Assembly: GCA_947474455.1 (NCBI GenBank)
Contig: CANJIL010000008.1
Coordinates: 1-64,000, forward strand
DNA length: 64,000 nt
Direction of reading: 5' to 3'
Origin: Hyphomonadaceae bacterium
Lineage (GTDB): Bacteria; Pseudomonadota; Alphaproteobacteria; Caulobacterales; Hyphomonadaceae
Positions within the stretch are counted from its first letter, which is position 1; each line of letters begins with the position of its first letter. The position numbers and the translations under genes were made by a program. The notes under the pieces are model-generated. The model was not told the DNA's origin and did not search any database. It saw only the letters and a list, made by a program, of their open reading frames with translations. Shown piece by piece: positions 55,051 to 63,290 of this stretch.

Positions 55051-55413
55051 TCAGCTTCCCTTGGAATCGTTCGCTGGCGTAGGCGCCGACGGGTTCTTCA
55101 CCTCGACGATCATGCCGCGCACGATACGCAGCTTGCCGCCCTCGCCCGTGTCGAGAACTATCTCGTCGTCCTTCAGCGCGAAGATGCGGCCGATGATGCC
55201 GCCCTGGGTGATGACTGTGTCGCCCTTCTTCATTGCGGCGAGCATCGCGCGGTGCTTCTTCATGCGGTTGTTCTGCGGACGGATCAGCAGGAAGTAGAAA
55301 ATCACGATCATGCCGATCGGCAGCATGAGGTTCAGCAGAAGCGACTCGGGACCACCGCCTGCCGCGGCCGCCGGGGCAGCGGCCTGCTGGAAGAACATCA
55401 GGAACGACGACAT
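55051..55413 (-). CDS. yajC: SecDF-associated membrane protein YajC
   Basis: 120 residues. One membrane helix (about 26-46: LMLPIGMIVIFYFLLIRPQ) is followed by RPQNNRMKKHRAMLAAMKKGDTVITQGGIIGRIFALKDDEIVL (shown in parts: KKGDTVITQGGIIGRI), then a soluble tail. YajC associates with SecDF in the membrane. It lies 6 bases before secD. Confidence 0.95.
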   Translation of the reverse strand: MSSFLMFFQQAAAPAAAAGGGPESLLLNLMLPIGMIVIFYFLLIRPQNNRMKKHRAMLAAMKKGDTVITQGGIIGRIFALKDDEIVLDTGEGGKLRIVRGMIVEVKNPSAPTPANDSKGS

Positions 55414-55565
55414 CAGGTCTCCGTGGAATCTCTCGACGCTCCCGCCAGACCGGGGGAGCTCATGGCGGGCGGACTATATCGGGAGACGCCCCCTTGGCAA
55501 TGCACGGATATCCGGGGTCAATTCGTCTCTGGCGGGCGGTCGGTCCGAAGCGGCTGTACGAACGA

Positions 55566-56867
55566 TTACCCCCGCAGCGGCGGCAGATGCCGCGTCGGAT
55601 CGACCGGCTCCTTGCCCTTGCGCAGCTCGAAATGCACCTGCGTCGAACTGGCGTTTCCGGTCTGGCCTGCCGTCGCGATTGGTTGACCCTGCTTCACAAG
55701 GTCGCCCTCTTTCACGCGCATAGCATCGGAATGGGCGTAGGCCGTGACCCAGCCGCCGGGGTGGCGGATCAGGATCAGATTGCCGAACCCGGCAAGCTCG
55801 CTGCCCGCATAAACCACTTCTCCGCCCGCAGCCGCGCGCACTTCCGCGCCCGGCGTCGCTGAGATATTGACCCCGTCATTGCGAATCCCGTCAGCGGCCT
55901 GCCCGAAGCCCTTCAGTACATTCCCGGAAATCGGCCAGATGAAATCGTGCGCCGCCGATGAAACCGGAGGCGTCGATTTCTGAGACGCCGGAGCCGAAAC
56001 CGGCAGCGCCGGCGACGGCGCGGAGACTATCGCGGGCGGCTTGGACGCCGCCTTCACCGCAGCGACGGCGACATCGCCCGTCAGCGAGATCGGCTTGTCG
56101 TCCGCAGGATTCGCGGCCGTCGCCTTCGCCATTGGAGCTTTCGCAACTGGCGTCCTGGCGCCCGGCGGCGCAAGCGCGGCCGTCGCCTTCGCCACCACGA
56201 CAGGCGCCGCCTGCGGAGACGTCACCAGCTCCCGCAATTGCTCCCGCGCAAGCGGTGGCAACAGCAACTCATCACCCGGCCAGATCGCCCACGGCCGCGA
56301 CATGCTGTTGAGAAGCGCGAGCGAGCGCGTATCCACATTGTAGCGGCGCGAAACCGAATAAAGCGTCTCGCCCTTCTCCACGACGTGCACATTCGGCGGC
56401 GGCAGATAGACCAGGTCGCCGCGATCGAGCGCATAAGGCGGCTCCAGCGCATTGGTCTCGATCAGCGCTCGCAGGTTGACCGAATACTTACGCGAAAGAT
56501 CGTACAGCGTATCCCCGGCTTGAACTTCGATTGCCCGCGCCGCCGGATTGTCATGCGCCTGCCGCATCGCCCCGCCGGGACGCGACCCCGCCAGCGGCGT
56601 CAGGCTTTTCGCTTCCTCGACGGCGCTGGTCGCAGTCGGCGACAGGCCGACATCAACCACGCGCGGAACAGGCTCAGGGTTCACCGACGGTGCAATGGCC
56701 GGCGCAACAGGCGCAGATGCCACTGCTGCGGGCGCTGCCTTGCCCCGCGGCGCGCCGCCGCGAAAATCAATCGGCGCGGGACCAAGGGATTCCGGGTTCG
56801 ACGCACACGCCGTCAGCCCCGCCGCAGCGGAGGCCAGCAGACAGGCGCGCAGGGCAAGATTTTTCAC
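55566..56867 (-). CDS. LysM and degenerate LytM (M23) lipoprotein, NlpD-like
   Basis: 433 residues. A type II signal peptide with lipobox LTAC (Cys 21) is followed by a Pro/Ala-rich linker, two LysM repeats (about 113-156 and 161-205) for peptidoglycan binding, another Ala/Pro linker, and an M23 domain (about 312-427). The metal-site residues of active LytM enzymes are not kept: NDGVNI (330-335) has Asn where His and Asp are expected, and QVHF (410-413) lacks the first His of HxH; His 379 and His 412 remain. This pattern matches NlpD-type activators of amidases at the division site, so a non-enzymatic role in cell separation is inferred. Confidence 0.9.
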   Translation of the reverse strand: MKNLALRACLLASAAAGLTACASNPESLGPAPIDFRGGAPRGKAAPAAVASAPVAPAIAPSVNPEPVPRVVDVGLSPTATSAVEEAKSLTPLAGSRPGGAMRQAHDNPAARAIEVQAGDTLYDLSRKYSVNLRALIETNALEPPYALDRGDLVYLPPPNVHVVEKGETLYSVSRRYNVDTRSLALLNSMSRPWAIWPGDELLLPPLAREQLRELVTSPQAAPVVVAKATAALAPPGARTPVAKAPMAKATAANPADDKPISLTGDVAVAAVKAASKPPAIVSAPSPALPVSAPASQKSTPPVSSAAHDFIWPISGNVLKGFGQAADGIRNDGVNISATPGAEVRAAAGGEVVYAGSELAGFGNLILIRHPGGWVTAYAHSDAMRVKEGDLVKQGQPIATAGQTGNASSTQVHFELRKGKEPVDPTRHLPPLRG

Positions 56868-56923
56868 CTGAAAAAGTCTCCGGTCATCCGGGCGGAGAGT
56901 GCCCCGATCATGCTTACCGGAAG

Positions 56924-57574
56924 CTAAAGTTCGCGCGCCACGCCTGGTTGCAGTGCGCCAAACCTGCCTTTTTGCACCAGTGTTTCGCTAAAGCCGCCAT
57001 CCGCTAGCTTCTCCAGCCGCACGATCAGCCCCTCCCCGTCCCGCTCAACCGGCAGTACGGCCACACCCCCAACAGCCAGCTGCCGCACGATCTCCCCCGG
57101 CAAGACTGGAACCGACCCCATCAGCAGCACCCGGTCGAACAGCGTCGCCTCCGGCCACCCCGCCAGTCCGTCCGCCAGCCGCAGCTCCACCCGCGACGAC
57201 ACGCCCAAGAGATCCAGCGTTGATCGCGCCCGGTCGACCAGCGTGCGATACCGGTCGATCGAACAGACCCGCCGCGCCAGCCGGCTCAGCACGGCCGCCA
57301 CATAGCCCGACCCGCTGCCCACCTCGAGCACCGTATGCTCCCGCTGCAGCCCGAGCGCCTGCAGCATCACGCCCACCGTCACCGGCCGCGTCATCGTCTG
57401 CCCACAATCGATCGGCAGCTCTACATTCTCCCACGCATGCTCAGCGAACGGCCGCGGCACGAACACCTCGCGCGGCGTCTTCTCCAGCGCCTCGGTGAGG
57501 CGATGGTCCGTGACGCCCGACTGGCGCAGCGCCAGCACCAGCCGAGCCGCCTGAAAGCGCGGGTCGTCGGTCAT
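56924..57574 (-). CDS. pcm: Protein-L-isoaspartate O-methyltransferase
   Basis: 216 residues. VTDHRLTEALEKTPREVFVP, then CGQTMTRPVTVGVMLQALGLQ (the QT--xP loop) and the SAM-binding HTVLEVGSGSGYVAAVLSRLA. It starts repair of isoaspartyl residues in aged proteins by methylating them with SAM. Its start overlaps the surE stop by 4 bases, a pairing common in proteobacteria, where both are linked to stationary-phase survival. Confidence 0.95.
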   Translation of the reverse strand: MTDDPRFQAARLVLALRQSGVTDHRLTEALEKTPREVFVPRPFAEHAWENVELPIDCGQTMTRPVTVGVMLQALGLQREHTVLEVGSGSGYVAAVLSRLARRVCSIDRYRTLVDRARSTLDLLGVSSRVELRLADGLAGWPEATLFDRVLLMGSVPVLPGEIVRQLAVGGVAVLPVERDGEGLIVRLEKLADGGFSETLVQKGRFGALQPGVAREL

Positions 57575-58344
57575 TCCTCCGTCACCCTGAACGCCTTCGC
57601 CAGCTCCGTGCGATAGGCATGATGCGTCATGTCGATATGCAGCGGCGTCACCGAAACGCGGCCCTCATAGACCGCGCGCAGATCCGTTCCCTCCGGCGGC
57701 TTCGACGGTTTCGCCGTATACCCGATCCAGTAGTAGTCTGCGCCGCGCAAGTCCGTCCGCTTCTCCAGCGTCGACACCGCTTCGTCGCGAAAACCCTGGC
57801 TAGTTACCTCGACGCCGCCTACATCGCCCGGCAGCCGGTCTGGAAAGTTCACGTTCATCACGCAGTTCCGCGGCCATCCGCTTTTCAGCAAAGCCTTCAG
57901 CACACGCGGCCCCCACAGCCTGCCCGTCTCCCACGGCACAGGCTCGCCGCGCCGGTAGTTCCGCGCCTGGCTGAAAGCGATCGACGGAATCCCGAGATGC
58001 ATCCCCTCGATCGCCGCCGCCACCGTGCCCGACTGGCTGGTATCCTCCGCGATATTCTGCCCGCGATTGACGCCGGACAGGATCAGGTCCGGCGGACTGT
58101 CCGCGAGAATGTCCTTCACCGCCAGCAGCACTGCATCCGCCGGCGTCCCCTGCACCGCATAGCGTTTCGGACTTTCCTCCCGCACCCGCACCGGCGCGTT
58201 CAGCGTCACCGCCCGCGCCTTGCCCGACTGCTCCTCATGCGGCGCCACGATCCAGATGTCGGCGGACACCGATCGCGCAATCTCCTCCAGCACCGTCAGC
58301 CCCGGTGCAAAAACACCATCATCATTGGTAAGCAGAATGCGCAT
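57571..58344 (-). CDS. surE: 5'-nucleotidase SurE
   Basis: 257 residues. MRILLTNDDGVFAPGL holds the metal-binding Asp pair (residues 8-9), then APHEEQSGKARAVTL, SGVNRGQNIAEDTSQSGTVAAAIEG and MNVNFPD. SurE removes phosphate from nucleoside monophosphates and short polyphosphate in a divalent-metal-dependent way. It is cotranslated with pcm and lies 41 bases after an uncharacterised gene. Confidence 0.97.
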   Translation of the reverse strand: MRILLTNDDGVFAPGLTVLEEIARSVSADIWIVAPHEEQSGKARAVTLNAPVRVREESPKRYAVQGTPADAVLLAVKDILADSPPDLILSGVNRGQNIAEDTSQSGTVAAAIEGMHLGIPSIAFSQARNYRRGEPVPWETGRLWGPRVLKALLKSGWPRNCVMNVNFPDRLPGDVGGVEVTSQGFRDEAVSTLEKRTDLRGADYYWIGYTAKPSKPPEGTDLRAVYEGRVSVTPLHIDMTHHAYRTELAKAFRVTEE

Positions 58345-58385
58345 GCGCCCTGCCTCTACTGATCAGGCGGCAGAGTCAAATCTGC

Positions 58386-58934
58386 TCATGCGATATGCAC
58401 GCGCTCGAGGATCGTGAATGGTGGGATCTCGTCGTCGAAGCCCATCTCGTCGTGACGGAACCCCGTGATGTCCTCCGCCAGGTTCAGGGGAATATCGAAC
58501 GCCGCGTTGAACTCCGCGCCGGTCGCATCCGCCTCCGCCTGCACCGCCATCAGCTCCTCGCTGATAGGCCCGAACGCCTCGGGAAGCTGGCCGTCCACGC
58601 CAAGGTTCCGCTCCGCCGCCGACCCGTCATGGAAGACCGACCACATCTGCTTGCCGTCCTTCCACTCCATGGCGAGGCTTGTTGAGGTTTCCTCGTGCAC
58701 GATGGCGCCCACCAGCCGCGCCCCAACTGACCACCCCGCCAACTTCGCGGGCTCCAGCAGAGCCAGCTGTTCCGTCACCACGACATACCAGCCCCCCGGC
58801 AGCTCGCCGCCTGTATGCTCCGCCTCGAAATACGTATCCGCCTCACCCGTATCGACAAACCCCACACGCTCCAGCAGTTCTTCAGGCTCAATGCCCTGAA
58901 CCGCGAACCACGCGAGCGAAATGCCGGAGGTCAT
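58386..58934 (-). CDS. Conserved protein of unknown function
   Basis: 182 residues. It begins [26 protein letters not shown] and has [51 protein letters not shown] and [16 protein letters not shown] (shown in parts). I recall similar proteins in diverse bacteria, opening MS-GISL-WFAVKG and ending with a GF-HDE motif, but no function is known to me. It is acidic, with no signal or membrane segment. Its start overlaps the serS stop by 4 bases, so it is probably translated with SerRS. Confidence 0.82.
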   Translation of the reverse strand: MTSGISLAWFAVQGIEPEELLERVGFVDTGEADTYFEAEHTGGELPGGWYVVVTEQLALLEPAKLAGWSVGARLVGAIVHEETSTSLAMEWKDGKQMWSVFHDGSAAERNLGVDGQLPEAFGPISEELMAVQAEADATGAEFNAAFDIPLNLAEDITGFRHDEMGFDDEIPPFTILERVHIA

Positions 58935-60427
58935 CCAATAACCTCCAGGCCGCCCATGTAGGGGACCAGCGCCTTCGGCACGCGGATGCGCCCGTCCGCC
59001 TCCTGGTAATTCTCCAGCACAGCCACCAGCGTCCGCCCCACCGCGAGCCCCGATCCGTTCAGCGTATGCACGAATTCAGGCTTCGGTTTGGGATTGTCCC
59101 CGCTCGGAGCCTCGCGATAGCGCGCATCCATCCGCCGCGCCTGGAAATCCCCGCAATTCGAGCACGAGGAAATTTCCCGATAAGTGTTCTGCGACGGCAG
59201 CCACACTTCGAGATCGTAGGTCTTGCGCGCCCCAAACCCCATATCGCCCGCGCACAGCAGCATGGTGCGATACGGCAGCTCCAGCCGCTCGAGAATCCCC
59301 TCCGCACACCGCGTCATCCGCTCCAGCTCGGCATCGCTGTCTTCCGGCTTCACAATGGACACCAGCTCCACCTTGATGAACTGGTGCTGACGGATCATGC
59401 CTTTGGTGTCACGCCCTGCGCTACCGGCTTCCGATCGAAAGCAGGGTGTTGCCGCAGTCATACGCATCGGCAACGTGGACAAGTCGAAGATTTGATCACG
59501 CACGATATTGGTGAGCGACACCTCAGCTGTGGGAATGAGATAACGTGTCGATTCCAAACTCGGCCGCATAGCGTCCTTGAGTCCACCCGACCCAATCGAG
59601 TTGCCCGTAAGGAACATGCGCCGGCCGCCTTGCTTATGCGAGCCTTCTAACTCCACGGCTCGAGGGCCTTTGAATATGACTTCAACTACTCCCGGCTGGC
59701 CTTCAACCGCGACGACGTCGAATTCGTCATCGGAGAGTTGGTCGTCAGTCTTTGCGACAAAAAGATCCTGCGCAAATTTGGGAAGCTGGCCTGTGCCGTA
59801 CATTGCATATGGTCGAACCATTAGAGGAACCGCCGTTTCCGAATATCCATTCTCCCCCGTCTGCACATCGAGCATGAACGCCGCGAGCGCTCGCTCCAGA
59901 CGTGCAAGCGGCCCCCTCAGCACCACGAAACGCGCGCCGCTCATCCGGGCCGCCGCTTCGAAGTCCATCATCTTCAGGCCTTCGCCGAGATCGGCGTGAT
60001 CCTTCGGCGTGAAGGGGAACTGTCGCGGCGCGCCCACCGTACGCATCACCTTGTTGCCATGCTCGTCCGCGCCATCCGGCACATCGTCAAGCGGCAGGTT
60101 CGGCAACCGCGCCAGCAGATCGTCCCGCCTGGCGATCGCTTCCCCCTCCAGCCGACCCGCCTCCTCGATGGTCGTCTTGGCCTGCGCCACATCCGCCATC
60201 AGCTGCGCCGCCAGCGCCTCGTCCTTCGACGCCTTCGCCTTGCCGATCTCCTTCGACTTCGCATTGCGCGCCGCCTCGGCCTGCTCCTTGGCGAGAATTT
60301 GCTTCCGCACCTCCGCATCGAGCGCGAGGATCTCCTTCACCGTCGCCGCGCCATCCACTGACGGCCGCCGCGACCACGCCTTCGCGTAGGTCTCAGGCGT
60401 CTCGCGAATGGCGCGTATATCGTGCAT
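58931..60427 (-). CDS. serS: Seryl-tRNA synthetase with an internal insertion
   Basis: 498 residues, about 70 longer than usual. The N-terminal antiparallel coiled coil (about 30-105) binds the long arm of tRNA-Ser. The class II core has motif 1 ([16 protein letters not shown]), motif 2 ([24 protein letters not shown]) and motif 3 ([18 protein letters not shown]). Between DLFVAK (about residue 226) and [15 protein letters not shown] (293 on), where other SerRS have only a few residues, there are about 67 extra residues in frame ([27 protein letters not shown]). The region 59341-59880 is near 50-55% GC in hand-counted 60-base samples against about 70% in the flanks, suggesting a recombined segment. 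Confidence 0.95.
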   Translation of the reverse strand: MHDIRAIRETPETYAKAWSRRPSVDGAATVKEILALDAEVRKQILAKEQAEAARNAKSKEIGKAKASKDEALAAQLMADVAQAKTTIEEAGRLEGEAIARRDDLLARLPNLPLDDVPDGADEHGNKVMRTVGAPRQFPFTPKDHADLGEGLKMMDFEAAARMSGARFVVLRGPLARLERALAAFMLDVQTGENGYSETAVPLMVRPYAMYGTGQLPKFAQDLFVAKTDDQLSDDEFDVVAVEGQPGVVEVIFKGPRAVELEGSHKQGGRRMFLTGNSIGSGGLKDAMRPSLESTRYLIPTAEVSLTNIVRDQIFDLSTLPMRMTAATPCFRSEAGSAGRDTKGMIRQHQFIKVELVSIVKPEDSDAELERMTRCAEGILERLELPYRTMLLCAGDMGFGARKTYDLEVWLPSQNTYREISSCSNCGDFQARRMDARYREAPSGDNPKPKPEFVHTLNGSGLAVGRTLVAVLENYQEADGRIRVPKALVPYMGGLEVIG

Positions 60428-60530
60428 GTCAGGCCCTCGGGTTTCCCGTGCGGTCTAGCCTGATGCGCCCCCGCCGCGCAATTCCAACGGGCGGACTGTC
60501 ACGGTTTTGCGACGGCCGCCTGCGGCAGCG

Positions 60531-61460
60531 TCATTCCCCGGCCGGCAACGTCCCCACGGGGGGCGCCGCGACGGCCGCAGCGGCCCGGCGCTTCGCTTCT
60601 TCCGCTGCTTCGCGCCGGGCTTCTTCTTCCTCGCGCTTGGCCTCGGCCGCCTCACGACGCTTGCGCCCGGCCTCGATCCCGGCGGCCGACCAGATGCCGC
60701 TCTCGTATAGGATCGCCAGCGGCACCGACAGCAGCAGCCAGCTGAACGGGTCGGGCGGCGTCATGATCATCGCGACGATCACGATGGCGCAGAATGCGAA
60801 CTTCCGCCCCTTGCGCAGCGAACTCGCAGAAACCACGCCGGCCCGCGCCAGCAGCGACAGCACGATCGGCAACTGGAATGCAAACCCGAAACAGGTCAGG
60901 AGCGAGATCGAAAGGTCATAGTATTCTTTGACCTTCGGAAGGTAGACCACCTTCACATTGTTGCCCTGCAGCTCCTGGCTGAACGAGAGGTCCATGAACA
61001 CTGGCAGCACGTAGAAATAGACCATCGCCCCGCCTGCCGCGAACAGCACCGGCATCACGAACAGGAACGGCATCACCGCCGAGCGTTCGTTCTTGTAGAG
61101 GCCGGGGGCGACGAACCCGTAGATCTGGTACGCCACATACGGAAAGCCGACCGCCAGCGCGATGACGAAGCAGAGCTTCAGCTTCACGAACACCATTTCG
61201 AGCGGCGCGTTGGTGATCGCCTCGAACGGCTGGTCCGGCGGGCGGCCGGCCCGGATGGCCGCATCATGCAGGGGCGACAGCAGGATCTTCAACCCGTCAT
61301 CGGCAATGAACCACGCGAACAGGAACAGCAGCCCCACCGCGATGAAGATGCGCATCAGCCGGGTGCGTAGCTCGACCAGATGGTCCATCAGCGGCGCCCG
61401 GCTCGCCTCGACCTCATCGACCGGCGGCGTCGTGCTGGCAGTGGCGGGCTTGTTGGCCAT
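60531..61460 (-). CDS. tatC: Twin-arginine translocase subunit TatC
   Basis: 309 residues with six membrane segments. PLMDHLVELRTRLMR is the conserved N-terminal start, then FVKLKLCFVIALAVGFPYVAYQIYGFVAPGLYKNER (shown in part: AYQIYGFVAPGLYKNER) holds the conserved Pro and Glu-region signal-binding site. Helices 5 and 6 end near residue 255. Beyond lies a tail of about 50 residues rich in Arg, Glu and Ala (RKRREAAEAKREEEEARR), predicted coiled coil on the cytoplasmic side. The start shares one base with the tatB stop. Confidence 0.96.
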   Translation of the reverse strand: MANKPATASTTPPVDEVEASRAPLMDHLVELRTRLMRIFIAVGLLFLFAWFIADDGLKILLSPLHDAAIRAGRPPDQPFEAITNAPLEMVFVKLKLCFVIALAVGFPYVAYQIYGFVAPGLYKNERSAVMPFLFVMPVLFAAGGAMVYFYVLPVFMDLSFSQELQGNNVKVVYLPKVKEYYDLSISLLTCFGFAFQLPIVLSLLARAGVVSASSLRKGRKFAFCAIVIVAMIMTPPDPFSWLLLSVPLAILYESGIWSAAGIEAGRKRREAAEAKREEEEARREAAEEAKRRAAAAVAAPPVGTLPAGE

Positions 61461-62050
61461 CAGGCAGGCGTATCCTGCTTCACCGGCGCCAGTCGAACAT
61501 CTTCGTCCGGCACGATATGCACGCCAAGAATCGACGCATCATAGGGCGCGGCTTCGACATGGCCGTTCAAGCCATGCCCATTTGCGCCGTTCACGGCCTC
61601 CGGTTCAGGGAGCCCGCCGCCAATGCTGTGAGCTTCTCCGGTGTCGTAGCCCGGATGATCCGGAGACAGGCCGGAATAGGACGGGATCGCCGGGGTTGCC
61701 GCAGCTGCAGCGGCTGCGCTCGCCGCAGCTGGGTGGGTTGGCGCCGGAACCGGCGCCATGGCGGCGTTCACATCCTTCTCGATGTCGAGCCGATCTTCCT
61801 CAAACTCACGCTTCAGGTCATCGAGCCCGGTATGCGCCTTGAGGTTCGCCACCTCTTTGCGCAGCTCCTCAAGCTCGGCCTGCCGGCCAAGCTCGTCGAA
61901 CCCTTGTTTGAACTCGAAGGCCATGGATCGCATTTTGCCGGTGAAGCGCCCGAACTTGCGCATCATCAAAGGCAAATCCTTCGGGCCGATGACAACAATC
62001 GCCAGCAGCGCAAAGATCACCATTTCTTCGAAGCCGATGCCAGGCATCAT
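61460..62050 (-). CDS. tatB: Sec-independent translocase protein TatB
   Basis: 196 residues. IGFEEMVIFALLAIVVIGPKDLP is the membrane helix plus hinge (IGPKDLP), then the amphipathic helix MMRKFGRFTGKMRSMAFEFKQGFDEL (shown in part: RKFGRFTGKMRSMAFEFKQG) and an acidic, Ala/Pro-rich tail (about 90-196). With TatC it forms the receptor for folded twin-arginine substrates. It lies 65 bases after tatA. Confidence 0.95.
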   Translation of the reverse strand: MMPGIGFEEMVIFALLAIVVIGPKDLPLMMRKFGRFTGKMRSMAFEFKQGFDELGRQAELEELRKEVANLKAHTGLDDLKREFEEDRLDIEKDVNAAMAPVPAPTHPAAASAAAAAAATPAIPSYSGLSPDHPGYDTGEAHSIGGGLPEPEAVNGANGHGLNGHVEAAPYDASILGVHIVPDEDVRLAPVKQDTPA

Positions 62051-62115
62051 GGCCAGGACGCTCCTTTACGGAGACGAGGGGAAAACCAGGCCTGCCGTCC
62101 CCGCAGGCGAACCGG

Positions 62116-62346
62116 TCAGACCTTCGCCTTGTCCTTCTCGGGCGTCACATTGATCGGCTCGTTGACCAGCGCGCCGGACGTGGTCTGGCTCGTGTCGACT
62201 TCGCCTTCCTTCAGCCCCTTGCGGAAGCTTTTGATGCCCTTGGCCATATCGCCCATCATCGCTGAAATCTTTCCGCGGCCGCCGAAAACCAGCAGCAGGA
62301 TTGCGAGGATAATGATGATCTCGAGCGGACCGAGACGTGAAAACAT
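62116..62346 (-). CDS. tatA: Sec-independent translocase protein TatA
   Basis: 76 residues. LGPLEIIIILAILLLVFGGRGKI is the short membrane helix with the FG hinge, then the amphipathic helix SAMMGDMAKGIKSFRKGLKEGE (shown in part: MAKGIKSFRKGLKEG) and a short acidic tail. It oligomerises to form the Tat pore. It is the first tat gene after scpB, with a 146-base gap between them. Confidence 0.95.
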   Translation of the reverse strand: MFSRLGPLEIIIILAILLLVFGGRGKISAMMGDMAKGIKSFRKGLKEGEVDTSQTTSGALVNEPINVTPEKDKAKV

Positions 62347-62492
62347 ATTCCCTACTCCGGTGCGCCGTTTCCGGCGGATTCAGGGGGCGCTAGGCCGCCC
62401 TGTTGATAGCCCACGTCTGGACAACGTAACCCTTGGGGCAGGACTCTGCAAATGTTGCGCGGCCTGAGCCGGACACGATTGCATTAACCAGA

Positions 62493-63290
62493 TCAGCCCC
62501 GGTCTTCTGCCCCTTCGAGGAAGTCGGGCTGGAATTCCCGGTCGTCAAGCGGGTCCTCGCCCAGGAGATCGCCTGTTTCGGGGTCTCGCGGCGGGCCGGC
62601 GAACTCGAAATCGCGGGGAATCTCCGCGCTGAGCAGGCCCGCTGCCTTCAGGTCGTCCCGGCCCGGCAGGCTGTCGATGGCGTCGAGCCCGAAGTGAACG
62701 AGGAACGACTCAGTGGTTCCAAATGTCACAGGCCGCCCCGGCGTCCTGCGCCGCCCGCGCGGCCTCACCCAGCCTGCCTCCATCAGGATGTCCAGCGTGC
62801 CGGTCGACACCGCCACCCCCCGCACATCCTCGATCTCCGCCCGGGTCACTGGTTGGCAGTACGCAATAATCGCCAGCGTCTCCAGCGCCGCACGCGACAG
62901 AGGCCGTGGCTGCTCGCGCGTCTCCTCGAACAGGAAGGCGAGATCGGGCGCTGTCTGGAACCGCCACTTGCCGGCCAGCTCCACGAGCTGCACCCCCTTG
63001 GCGGCATACGCCGCTTTCAGCTTCAGCAGCACATCCCCCGACTCAATGCCCGGCGGCAGCGCCTCCGCCAGCATAGTCGCGTCAATCGGCTCATCAGACG
63101 CGAATAGGATCGCCTCCGCCCGGCGGAGGGCATCAGCCAAACGCTCAGGATCCGGCTTCGCGGGCGCTTCGGGTTTCGGCGCGGACGCCTCAACGACCGG
63201 AGCCAGCTGCCCTTTGCGCGCCTTCGCCAGCTTGGCGACGGCTTTGCGCATGTCGTCCAGTTCGGGTGGTTTGTCCGCCTCGCCGCTCAT
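62493..63290 (-). CDS. scpB: Segregation and condensation protein B
   Basis: 265 residues. Two winged-helix domains (about 45-215): RRAEAILFASDEPIDATMLAEALP, KGVQLVELAGKWRFQTAPDLAFLF, PLSRAALETLAIIAYCQPVTRAEIEDVRG (shown in parts: ALETLAIIAYCQPVTRAEIE) and GRPVTFGTTESFLVHFGL. It works with ScpA and Smc in chromosome condensation. The start overlaps the scpA stop by 4 bases. The acidic C-terminus is longer than in minimal ScpB. Confidence 0.94.
   Translation of the reverse strand: MSGEADKPPELDDMRKAVAKLAKARKGQLAPVVEASAPKPEAPAKPDPERLADALRRAEAILFASDEPIDATMLAEALPPGIESGDVLLKLKAAYAAKGVQLVELAGKWRFQTAPDLAFLFEETREQPRPLSRAALETLAIIAYCQPVTRAEIEDVRGVAVSTGTLDILMEAGWVRPRGRRRTPGRPVTFGTTESFLVHFGLDAIDSLPGRDDLKAAGLLSAEIPRDFEFAGPPRDPETGDLLGEDPLDDREFQPDFLEGAEDRG

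Noticed and set aside
59549-59749. An intein or selfish insert in serS
   Set aside because: No splice-junction residues (Cys/Ser start, HN end) or homing-nuclease motifs are present, and 67 residues is too short. A recombined domain insertion fits better.
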